Shown: positions 1 to 5,832, counted from the first letter of the stretch. The stretch: DNA of 5,931 bases from Flavobacteriaceae bacterium (GCA_013214425.1 JABSPN010000203.1:1-5931); one strand, 5' to 3'. The notes: generated by a model not told the origin, from the letters alone. Program-made: numbers and translations.

Positions 1-2
1 AA

Positions 3-680
3 CTCACTAGTAAATACGCTTCTGTTTTAGTTCAAATCAAAAGAAGAAACGGAAGTTCATTCAAAAAACAAGGTGATCGTTTTGTTATGAATACTCAATC
101 AAATCAATCTAATCAAGTACTTAATGCTGTTCCTATTGGGCAAAATCAATTAGGTAATCCAGGTTATGGCAATCCAAATGGTCAGTTATTCGGCTTGGGA
201 ATAGGTCAGATCATGCAAATGACTAAGGATGAAGCCGAATTGAATCTTTTAAGGGAGCAAAAAGAACAATACAAAGAGATTATTGATAATCTCAAACTTG
301 ATAACAAAAAACTTCAACTTGAGAACTTAGAACTCAAAACACAAGTTGCTACAAAAGACGGTCAGCATGATATTGATATTCAAAAAGTAAAAGCAGATCA
401 GAAAAACTTCATGGAAAGCCCAGCTTTTCTTGCATTAATAGAAAAACTAGCTCCACTAGCAATCGCAAAAATAGGTCCAAATCCTGGTCTTGGCAATCCA
501 GGATCCCAGCAAACAAACCTATCACCTGCTCTACAACAGTATTCAAGCATGAATATTGACGACAATATGACTCAATTTTTCATTCAGCTTTATCAAATGA
601 TTAATGAAAATGAAGGCTTTTCAAAAGAATTATTAGAAATCTATAATAAATATAAAGCAAATGGGCAATCTGAAAATTAA
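3..680 (+). CDS. Coiled-coil phage structural protein candidate, 5'-partial
   Basis: I do not recognise this protein. The frame is open from the first complete codon of the window, and the other two forward frames stop within 30 nt, so the gene probably starts upstream. The first in-frame ATG is at 87 and would give 197 residues. The 28 codons before it encode a plausible basic stretch (KRRNGSSFKKQGDR). Numbering from that ATG: residues 1-45 are Asn/Gln/Gly-rich with LGNPG at 22-26; 47-107 are strongly charged and heptad-like (for example KKLQLENLELKTQ), a likely coiled coil; 110-130 are hydrophobic and helical; LGNPG recurs at 135-139; 155-190 are helical. There is no signal peptide or clear membrane segment. 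The end overlaps the next gene by 20 nt. Its place before membrane and fibre genes suggests a virion or assembly role, which is inference. An alternative is a true start at ATG 87, with an AAGGTGAT element about a dozen bases upstream. Confidence 0.75.
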   Translation, partial: LTSKYASVLVQIKRRNGSSFKKQGDRFVMNTQSNQSNQVLNAVPIGQNQLGNPGYGNPNGQLFGLGIGQIMQMTKDEAELNLLREQKEQYKEIIDNLKLDNKKLQLENLELKTQVATKDGQHDIDIQKVKADQKNFMESPAFLALIEKLAPLAIAKIGPNPGLGNPGSQQTNLSPALQQYSSMNIDDNMTQFFIQLYQMINENEGFSKELLEIYNKYKANGQSEN

Positions 681-846
681 AGGGAAAAACCCAATCGAAA
701 CCAATCAAAGACTAGAAGCACTGGAGTCTATACAAAAACTTGATACCTCAGAGCTTTTAAAACTTAAAAAATTAGCCGAAAGCGATACGGCTCGATCATT
801 CTTAACGGATAATTGGGATATGCTTGAGAGCTTAACAAATCAATAA
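661..846 (+). CDS. Small helical protein of unknown function
   Basis: A 61-residue protein that I do not recognise. It starts 20 nt inside the preceding gene and stops 2 nt before the next, which suggests translational coupling in a packed phage operon. Residues 1-12 are basic (MGNLKIKGK). The rest looks alpha-helical, with Leu and Lys/Glu alternating (ALESIQKLDTSELLKLKKL) and a more polar C-terminus containing a Trp. No membrane segment, Cys or catalytic motif is seen. It could be a small virion component or a partner of the coiled-coil protein with which it overlaps. The evidence for a real gene is the packed layout, the ATG start and the absence of any better frame. Confidence 0.7.
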   Translation: MGNLKIKGKNPIETNQRLEALESIQKLDTSELLKLKKLAESDTARSFLTDNWDMLESLTNQ

Positions 847-848
847 TT

Positions 849-1619
849 ATGGCAGGTAAATTAGGAAACCCAGGTGCGATAGTAGGGGCTCAACTGGCCT
901 CAGATTTTGCTAAATCTGACCAAGGAAAGAAAACCATTAGCCAAGGCGTAACTGCTTTAAAAGTAATAGTTATTGGCGCTGGTATATTTGTTCTCGGAAG
1001 ATTAGGGTTACAGCAATTAAAGAAAATCAGGAGGAATAACTTCCTTAATAACAATGGTACAAAACCTGCAACAATTGCTGCTATAGTTTTCCATAACTCA
1101 ATGTTTACGACAACTTTTGATATCCTTGGGTTTGACTTTAGTATTCCTGATGGCACTGATGAAGATGCATTAAATAATTTAGCACTTCAAATTCAGAATA
1201 TTGATGAAGTTTCTAACGCATATAAAATCATTTTTGACAGAAATCTTATTCTCGATATTCAAAATGAACTCAATGTTTCCGAACTAATTGCATTTTTTAA
1301 TCGCTTACAAGCAGATGGAGATTTTGATCCAGGTGATTCAACTCCCGTTGATGATATTGTTCCTTTTTTAATTGGACAAGATATTTATGTGAAAAATCCA
1401 AATGGTCTTGATCTTGAAGAGGTTGATTCTGATAATAACCCGACAGGCGAATTTGGAGGGGCTTATGTTTTCGGAGAAAAAATAGGAGAAATAGAAGACG
1501 TGATCATTGATCTGGATTCAAATGTTATTTACTATATCGTTGATCCTTCCATTTTACCATTCTCTACAAACGTAATAGTAGATCATAGACAAGTAACAAA
1601 CAGAGATCCAAATGAATAA
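849..1619 (+). CDS. Membrane-anchored phage protein with annexin-like helical repeat
   Basis: A 256-residue protein. Residues 5-9 are LGNPG, a motif also found twice in the first gene of the window. Residues 37-54 form one hydrophobic segment (LKVIVIGAGIFVLGRLGL) followed by a basic cluster (LKKIRRNN), so by the positive-inside rule the long C-terminal part would be on the inner side. Residues 101-153 resemble an annexin repeat: GTDEDAL, then an Ile/Val-spaced helix, Y, F, R, L, DI, EL, and a final Leu-rich helix. Annexin-like repeats occur in Bacteroidota phage and secreted proteins, to my knowledge. The Ca-binding GxGT consensus is only partial here (PDGT). Residues 172-250 look beta-rich and could be an SH3-like barrel. 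The gene overlaps the next by 8 nt. A role as a virion or membrane structural protein is inferred from the anchor and the neighbours. Confidence 0.72.
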   Translation: MAGKLGNPGAIVGAQLASDFAKSDQGKKTISQGVTALKVIVIGAGIFVLGRLGLQQLKKIRRNNFLNNNGTKPATIAAIVFHNSMFTTTFDILGFDFSIPDGTDEDALNNLALQIQNIDEVSNAYKIIFDRNLILDIQNELNVSELIAFFNRLQADGDFDPGDSTPVDDIVPFLIGQDIYVKNPNGLDLEEVDSDNNPTGEFGGAYVFGEKIGEIEDVIIDLDSNVIYYIVDPSILPFSTNVIVDHRQVTNRDPNE

Positions 1620-2274
1620 TTTAAACACAAATTTAACAGCATTAATGGGACAAATATTTGATTCTGATTTGGCTCCTGTTTCCAATGTCATAATAAGTGT
1701 TAATTCTAATCAATACTTTTCTGATAACAACGGAATGTACTCAATTCCTGTATCAATTCAGGATAAAGATAAAACAGTCACTTTTTCTAAATCAGGATTT
1801 TCAAATATTAACAGGTCAATTAGATCTATTAGTGAAGATCCAGTTGTTGTATTACCAATTAATTCAGCAGTAAAAACAATCACGCTTTCAGCAAGAGTAA
1901 TCAATCAAGATTTTCAACCTCTTGAAAACGCAAATGTTTCTATCGTTGGAACCTCTAGGGGAACAATAACCAATTCTGATGGATTTTTCACTTTAGGTGA
2001 TGTTAATCTTGATGACTTGATCTTTATAGGTTATGCTGGACTGCAATCTGTTGAAGAAATAGCCAGTGAGATCAACGGTGAGGAAGTAATTCTTTTCACT
2101 GAAGTTTTGGATCCAGTTATTATTGAGGCTCCTAAGAAAAAAAGTAATGGTCTTGCATGGCTTTTGGCTCTCTTGGGAGTTGGAGGAATAATTGCTGTTT
2201 CAAGCAACAAAGACGGGCAATTAGGAAAGCCTAAACCACCAAAGAAAAAGAAAAAACAAGTAGTTGAATTATAA
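1612..2274 (+). CDS. Tail-anchored protein with two carboxypeptidase-regulatory-like domains
   Basis: A 220-residue protein. Residues 8-85 and 89-165 each look like a carboxypeptidase D regulatory-like (transthyretin-like) beta sandwich. The second is the clearer copy: ARVINQDFQPLENANVSIVG, then GT..NSDGFFTL and a FIGYAGLQ strand, the pattern seen at the N-terminus of SusC-type proteins. In the first copy SDNNGMYSIPV is the matching turn. There is no N-terminal signal peptide. Residues 180-197 are a single membrane segment (GLAWLLALLGVGGIIAVSS), preceded by KKK and followed by a tail with five consecutive lysines. This is a C-terminally anchored protein with the beta domains on the other side of the anchor. 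It overlaps the gene before by 8 nt and the gene after by 1 nt (TAATG). In a phage this would suit a membrane-bound spike or internal adaptor. A host-type surface protein is less likely, because the export signal is missing. Confidence 0.78.
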   Translation: MNNLNTNLTALMGQIFDSDLAPVSNVIISVNSNQYFSDNNGMYSIPVSIQDKDKTVTFSKSGFSNINRSIRSISEDPVVVLPINSAVKTITLSARVINQDFQPLENANVSIVGTSRGTITNSDGFFTLGDVNLDDLIFIGYAGLQSVEEIASEINGEEVILFTEVLDPVIIEAPKKKSNGLAWLLALLGVGGIIAVSSNKDGQLGKPKPPKKKKKQVVEL

Positions 2275-2882
2275 TGCCAGCATTCAATAATACAAATATC
2301 GAACTCATTCCAGATTTTCCTTATGATTTAGGAGATCCTAATTCTCTTTTGTTTCAAACAGATCAAACCATCTTGACAACAAATTTGAATCTTCAGGAAA
2401 TAGTACCAAATCAAAAAGAAAGAGGTTGTGATTCTAGGGGGTGTGGTCATTTTGGAGCACCAAGAGGAGGAGTTGATGGAGCGCATCAGGGGTTTGATAT
2501 TATTGCAACACCTGGTACAAAAATTTATTCACCAATTGATGGGGTTGTAGAGCGATTTCCTATTCCCTATCCTGATGATCCAAATTATTCAGGAATTGAG
2601 ATAAGAAACGGAAACGTTAAAATCAAAATCTTCTATGCTTCAGCAACAGTTCAAATTGGTCAAAATCTAAAAACAGGTGATCCAATTGCCATAGCTCAGG
2701 ATATAAGTGCTAAATATGATGGTATTACTCAGCATGTTCATATTGAGGTATATGTTAATGATATAGTCATTGATCCTGAACCACATTTTACACGAAAGTT
2801 TAAACGAAACAACGCTCAATTATTTCTTGGCTTAGGCTTTGGGTTAATAGTTGTCGCTGTTGGAATAAAAGAGTTTTTATAA
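2274..2882 (+). CDS. M23-like peptidoglycan peptidase domain with C-terminal membrane anchor
   Basis: A 202-residue protein with a LytM/M23 zinc-peptidase fold between residues about 50 and 172. H71 and D75 form the HxxxD motif (AHQGFDI), and H154 and H156 form HxH (QHVHIEV), so the three expected zinc ligands are present. The usual strands YSPIDGVV and VQIGQNLKTGDPIAIAQD are clear. M23 enzymes cut peptide cross-links in peptidoglycan. The Tyr-x-His that normally supplies another active-site His reads Y121-A-S123 here, so activity may be weakened or altered. C52 and C57 (CDSRGC) could form a disulfide. There is no signal peptide. Residues 181-197 are one hydrophobic segment preceded by basic RKFKRNN. 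Gene junctions on both sides are TAATG overlaps. Best guess: a virion- or membrane-bound wall hydrolase used at entry or assembly. The fold is well supported; the role is inferred. Confidence 0.85.
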   Translation: MPAFNNTNIELIPDFPYDLGDPNSLLFQTDQTILTTNLNLQEIVPNQKERGCDSRGCGHFGAPRGGVDGAHQGFDIIATPGTKIYSPIDGVVERFPIPYPDDPNYSGIEIRNGNVKIKIFYASATVQIGQNLKTGDPIAIAQDISAKYDGITQHVHIEVYVNDIVIDPEPHFTRKFKRNNAQLFLGLGFGLIVVAVGIKEFL

Positions 2883-3214
2883 TGGGAGTATTAGGGAAAA
2901 ACACACAAGGGACCTCAGGAACTTCAATTGTTGATGCAATTATTCAACCTGAAGTAGAATTTGAGCATCAACCAACAGCTGGAACTTCTTCACCTACTCC
3001 AATTTGTAAGAGCATTTTGATTAACAGTTTGAATGGTAAAAATACAATACAATTTCCTGACGGTAGCAGTTTTGAAATTGGTACGGGATCAAGACTTAAA
3101 ACAATCAATCTTTCAGGAGTTAAGCTCAACTATCAAGATGGAGTTATTCCTGAATTAATCATCTCAGGAACTGGAAACTTTCAATGGATTGTAATTGATA
3201 AAATCACGCAATAA
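2882..3214 (+). CDS. Small beta-rich protein of unknown function
   Basis: A 110-residue protein that I do not recognise. Residues 1-40 are low-complexity and rich in Gly, Thr, Ser and Pro (NTQGTSGTS, TAGTSSPTP), likely flexible. Residues 41-108 alternate hydrophobic and polar residues like a small beta barrel or sandwich (ILINSL, TIQFPDGSSFEIG, TINLSGVKLNY, ELIISGTGNFQWIVID). There is one Cys (C42) and no membrane segment or signal peptide. It is joined to both neighbours by 1-nt TAATG overlaps, so it is probably made in step with the M23-like protein and the fibre. A small capsid, spike or fibre-connector protein would fit this position, but nothing in the sequence proves it. Confidence 0.7.
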   Translation: MGVLGKNTQGTSGTSIVDAIIQPEVEFEHQPTAGTSSPTPICKSILINSLNGKNTIQFPDGSSFEIGTGSRLKTINLSGVKLNYQDGVIPELIISGTGNFQWIVIDKITQ

Positions 3215-4737
3215 TGAAAAATATATTATTAATCATACTTTTATTTTGTTCAATTGCTTCCGCACAAGTTGGAGGTGAGGGAAATGACAATCAAAACTAT
3301 TTTGGGACAATACTTCCGATAGATCCATTTTACAATGACAATGATATATATTTTATCACTGATACGGGTGATGAAACAGGTATTGTATTAGCAAAGTATC
3401 GTTTTGATGCAGATTCCCAAACGTGGATTGATGTTACTGATAAAGTATCACCTTGGGACAATCCTGATGATTCGATTGCATTACAATCCAGTACAAACAT
3501 TAAATACGATGAAGGTTTTGTAGGAATTGGAGTTAAAAATGCAACTGCTCCGCTTCATGTTGGAGCAACATTACAGGAAAACTCTACTTATCGTGGAATG
3601 CTTATCGAGTCACCAACAGATGATAACTTTTGGGGAGCAATTACAATTCAAGCAGGAACAACTAACAATCAAAGGCGGTATTTTGAATACAAAAACCATT
3701 TAGGCCAGCGAACTAATCTACTTGGGTTTAATGCTATCAATTCATTCATTGCCTGGGATGCAATAAATCAATATCATTTTTTTACTGCTGATTCTGGATC
3801 CAATACACGAATCAACGCTGGACCAGGTAATTTTGGGATTAATTTCGGAGTTGATCAAAACCCAACAGGAAGCGGAGGAATTACCATTTATGATGGAAGT
3901 ATTGGAGGCACATTCCCTACCAATGCCTATGCAAGAATAAACACAGTTGGAGTAAGTAGTCAAAACGGAAAGTTTGTACAGGCCTTTGCGCCCAATAATT
4001 CCGATTATACGCGATTATTTACTCAAAACACTAAATCCTACATAAGAGGAACTCAGGTTTTAGAAATATCAACAGGCGGTAACGAAATCCTATTTTCAGG
4101 ATCTACTTTTGGGGATAAAATGAAGTTTGATTTATCTACTGGTGAAGTTTCGTTATATGATTATGGTTTAGGGAATTTTGACGATCCAAATCCAGCCAGA
4201 TCTTTAGGAGTTGATCCCTCTGGAAATCTTGTTGAATTCACTCCAACAATTGTCCCTGTTAGTTCTAAAGTTTTAGATACTGGACTTAACTCAGGAACTC
4301 AGGACACAAATTATCCAACAGAAATATATCAGTGGGGTAATTCAGGAATTAACGGAACTTATATCAGTATTGTCAATAGTGATCAGGAAATAGTTTTTAA
4401 TCAACCTGGTCAATACAACATCAACTCTTCATTAAGAGTAACTAATGCTACGGCTAATAATAGATCTAAGTTTCAAATAGAAATAACGCACTATGACTCC
4501 GGTGATATAGTTAAAGCTGTGTATAAGGGATCTGAATCATACATTAGGGATGATGTTGTTACTTATGATGATGGAGCAAGTGCAATTTTTACCTCAATAG
4601 TAGCTGAAATAGGCGATTATATTACCGTTTCCTCTAACCGATTACATTCTGAAGATCCTACAGATGATAATCCAGCAAATCTTACAGAATCTAATTTATT
4701 GATTCATTTTTTCGAGTATAAAATCAATAATCAATAA
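3214..4737 (+). CDS. Fibre or receptor-binding-like protein with signal peptide
   Basis: A 507-residue protein, the largest in the window. Residues 1-17 look like a classical signal peptide: MK, a Leu/Ile core, then ASA followed by Gln. C12 does not sit in a lipobox, so a lipoprotein is unlikely. Residues 30-75 resemble the N-terminal module of Bacteroidota phage fibres (DIYFITDTGDETG, then YRFDADSQTWIDV). Residues 103-116 (VGIGVKNATAPLHV) match the VGIGT-P-LHV signature of such fibres and surface proteins. Residues 120-340 are repetitive beta strands rich in Gly and Asn, ending in LGVDPSGNLVEF. Residues 355-504 look like a jelly-roll (C1q/TNF-like) domain: YQWGNSGINGTYISI, FNQPGQYNINSSLRV, AEIGDYITVSSNRL. 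The likely role is binding to host surface glycans or protein. There is no S74 chaperone-like C-terminus. An exported host-surface protein is the alternative, but its place beside a lysis cassette favours a phage. Confidence 0.8.
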   Translation: MKNILLIILLFCSIASAQVGGEGNDNQNYFGTILPIDPFYNDNDIYFITDTGDETGIVLAKYRFDADSQTWIDVTDKVSPWDNPDDSIALQSSTNIKYDEGFVGIGVKNATAPLHVGATLQENSTYRGMLIESPTDDNFWGAITIQAGTTNNQRRYFEYKNHLGQRTNLLGFNAINSFIAWDAINQYHFFTADSGSNTRINAGPGNFGINFGVDQNPTGSGGITIYDGSIGGTFPTNAYARINTVGVSSQNGKFVQAFAPNNSDYTRLFTQNTKSYIRGTQVLEISTGGNEILFSGSTFGDKMKFDLSTGEVSLYDYGLGNFDDPNPARSLGVDPSGNLVEFTPTIVPVSSKVLDTGLNSGTQDTNYPTEIYQWGNSGINGTYISIVNSDQEIVFNQPGQYNINSSLRVTNATANNRSKFQIEITHYDSGDIVKAVYKGSESYIRDDVVTYDDGASAIFTSIVAEIGDYITVSSNRLHSEDPTDDNPANLTESNLLIHFFEYKINNQ

Positions 4738-4739
4738 CT

Positions 4740-5000
4740 ATGAAAGAATTAAGGTTCGATATTATAGGTCAGTTAAAAAACATAAGAGATTATGTTGTCG
4801 CTAGTGTTATTTCAGCACAAGATCAAATTGTCTTGTCATTTCAACTACTAACAGGAGAAGTGACTCCAACGGAAGTTGCAACAGAAGTCACATTTATCAG
4901 AAATGTCTACGATGCTTATAATCTGGATCACGATCAGGTAATAGCCTTAACAGATTCGGAACTTGAAAATTATCAAATACCAACAACTTTTAAAAGCTAA
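4740..5000 (+). CDS. Small soluble protein of unknown function
   Basis: An 86-residue protein that I do not recognise. It begins 2 nt after the fibre gene and ends 3 nt before the first holin-like gene. Residues 1-42 look helical and amphipathic (FDIIGQLKNIRDYVVASVISAQDQIVLSFQLL). Residues 43-86 are Thr/Glu-rich, then polar, with no Cys and no clear membrane segment. The position directly after a fibre is where fibre chaperones or attachment proteins are often encoded, but no such family motif is visible, so this is only a positional guess. Confidence 0.68.
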   Translation: MKELRFDIIGQLKNIRDYVVASVISAQDQIVLSFQLLTGEVTPTEVATEVTFIRNVYDAYNLDHDQVIALTDSELENYQIPTTFKS

Positions 5001-5003
5001 AAA
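4991..5003 (+). repeat. 13-nt direct repeat at a gene junction, copy 1
   Basis: TAAAAGCTAAAAA covers the last Lys-Ser codons, the stop and the leader of the first holin-like gene. An identical copy lies at 5397-5409, before the endolysin. Both supply an A-rich leader just before an ATG, the kind of signal Bacteroidota use in place of a Shine-Dalgarno site. Chance is possible in such AT-rich DNA. Confidence 0.5.
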
Positions 5004-5231
5004 ATGTCGAAAAGAATTAGAGAGAATATTGGAATATGGTTTTTTCTACTAGTAGGAATGTTATTAATCATCAAGCAAGTATATAAATACTTCACTAATC
5101 AATTAACCTTTACAGCAGACGAATTAATTGTCCTAATTGTAGGTTGTGTAGTGATTTTTATTCCCAAGGCTTTAGCTGAAATATTTAAAAATTTCATTGA
5201 TCAAAAACTAAACAATAAAAATGAACAATAA
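5004..5231 (+). CDS. Holin-like protein with two membrane segments
   Basis: A 75-residue protein with basic N-terminus MSKRIR, hydrophobic segments at about 9-27 (IGIWFFLLVGMLLIIKQV) and 40-56 (ELIVLIVGCVVIFIPKA), and a polar, charged C-terminus (DQKLNNKNEQ). Size and two-segment topology fit a small phage holin, which would open the inner membrane to release or activate the endolysin encoded two genes downstream. Holins share little sequence, so the call rests on topology and place. The start follows the previous stop by 3 nt with an A-rich leader (TAAAAAATG). The gene overlaps the next by 11 nt, which suggests that the two small membrane proteins are made together, possibly as holin and antiholin. 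Confidence 0.68.
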   Translation: MSKRIRENIGIWFFLLVGMLLIIKQVYKYFTNQLTFTADELIVLIVGCVVIFIPKALAEIFKNFIDQKLNNKNEQ

Positions 5232-5406
5232 GATCGAATTCATATCATTTGTTTGTCAGATAATATTTGCTGGTTATTGGGGAACTTTATTTGAAGATTT
5301 TCTTGTAAAAACCTTAATGACAACAGGAGCTTTATTAATAGCTACAATTGTTGTGGTTCCATTTAGAAAATGGTATGAGAAGTTCCTGGCTAATCGTAAA
5401 AGCTAA
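5221..5406 (+). CDS. Second small membrane protein, holin or antiholin candidate
   Basis: A 61-residue protein with a moderately hydrophobic stretch at 6-22 (EFISFVCQIIFAGYWG) and a stronger membrane segment at 31-48 (TLMTTGALLIATIVVVPF), ending in a basic tail (RKWYEKFLANRKS). The start lies 11 nt inside the preceding holin-like gene, and the stop is 5 nt before the endolysin. Two adjacent small membrane proteins before an endolysin are typical of phage lysis cassettes. Which one forms the pore and which might regulate it cannot be told from sequence. Its final codons and leader repeat a 13-nt string also found at the end of the 4740-5000 gene. Confidence 0.65.
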   Translation: MNNKIEFISFVCQIIFAGYWGTLFEDFLVKTLMTTGALLIATIVVVPFRKWYEKFLANRKS

Positions 5407-5409
5407 AAA
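5397..5409 (+). repeat. 13-nt direct repeat at a gene junction, copy 2
   Basis: This copy is identical to 4991-5003. It covers the end of the second small membrane protein (Lys-Ser-stop) and the A-rich leader before the endolysin ATG at 5412. The two copies bracket the two holin-like genes exactly. Confidence 0.5.
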
Positions 5410-5411
5410 TC

Positions 5412-5828
5412 ATGAATAGTGTAATTGAAATAGCTCTTAGTCAATATGGAGTACAAGAATTCGCTGGATGTAAACACAATCCTGTAGTTATGAAATATTT
5501 TAGTGAATCTGGTCATGATTGGGTTCCAAATGATGAGACTCCATGGTGTTCAGCTTTTGCAAATTGGGTTATGAAAAAAGCAGGAAAAAGAACCACTAAT
5601 AAATTAAACGCCAGAAGTTGGGAAAAACTTGGAGTTGAAACAACAGTTCCTGAAGTTGGAGATATTGTTTTTCTATGGAGAAAATCAATTGATTCCCCAT
5701 ACGGTTACGTGGGGTTTTTCATTAAAGAAGAAGGCGATAGAATATATGTTTTAGGTGGTAATCAAAGTAATTCAGTTTGTATCAAACCTTATTTAAAATC
5801 GAGATTATTATCGTACAGAAAAATTTAA
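5412..5828 (+). CDS. TIGR02594-type endolysin (CHAP/NlpC-like cysteine hydrolase)
   Basis: A 138-residue single-domain protein, about the full length for this family. It follows the family pattern throughout: NPVVMKYF near the N-terminus, the nucleophile motif TPWCSAFANWVM with C46, LNARSWEKLG, then PEVGDIVFLWR, VLGGNQSNSV (115-121 region) and a C-terminal LLSYR. Such papain-like enzymes cleave amide or peptide bonds in peptidoglycan. The catalytic His expected in the GHVGF motif is Tyr here (Y99, codon 5706-5708, TAC), one base from CAC. Either the enzyme is impaired, another residue such as H35 substitutes, or the lineage is atypical. There is no signal peptide, so it would need a holin; two holin-like genes lie just upstream. 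The start is 5 nt after the previous stop, with an A-rich leader. Confidence 0.85.
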   Translation: MNSVIEIALSQYGVQEFAGCKHNPVVMKYFSESGHDWVPNDETPWCSAFANWVMKKAGKRTTNKLNARSWEKLGVETTVPEVGDIVFLWRKSIDSPYGYVGFFIKEEGDRIYVLGGNQSNSVCIKPYLKSRLLSYRKI

Positions 5829-5832
5829 GATC

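Noticed and set aside
890..1156. Minus-strand open frame of 88 codons
   Set aside because: It lies wholly inside the annexin-like membrane protein gene. Its hydrophobic, Pro-rich product reads as the antisense of a membrane segment, and every supported gene is on the + strand.
2251..2257. A-rich run with AAAAAAC, like a -1 frameshift slippery site near the end of the tail-anchored gene
   Set aside because: The zero-frame codons are AAA AAA CAA, which is the wrong phase for a canonical slip, and the -1 frame meets a stop within a few codons.
2464..2550. AGGAGGAG followed by ATG at 2476, like a Shine-Dalgarno start inside the M23-like gene
   Set aside because: The frame stops after about 24 codons. 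The purine run is explained by the Arg-Gly-Gly codons of the peptidase, and Bacteroidota rarely rely on Shine-Dalgarno sites.
3247..3252. Possible lipoprotein signal around C12 of the fibre protein
   Set aside because: The residue before the Cys is Phe, which does not fit a lipobox. An ASA-Gln signal peptidase I site follows five residues later.
3742..3963. Minus-strand open frame of 73 codons
   Set aside because: It lies inside the fibre gene. Its Ser/Cys/Ile-rich composition is typical of an antisense shadow, with no motif or context of its own.
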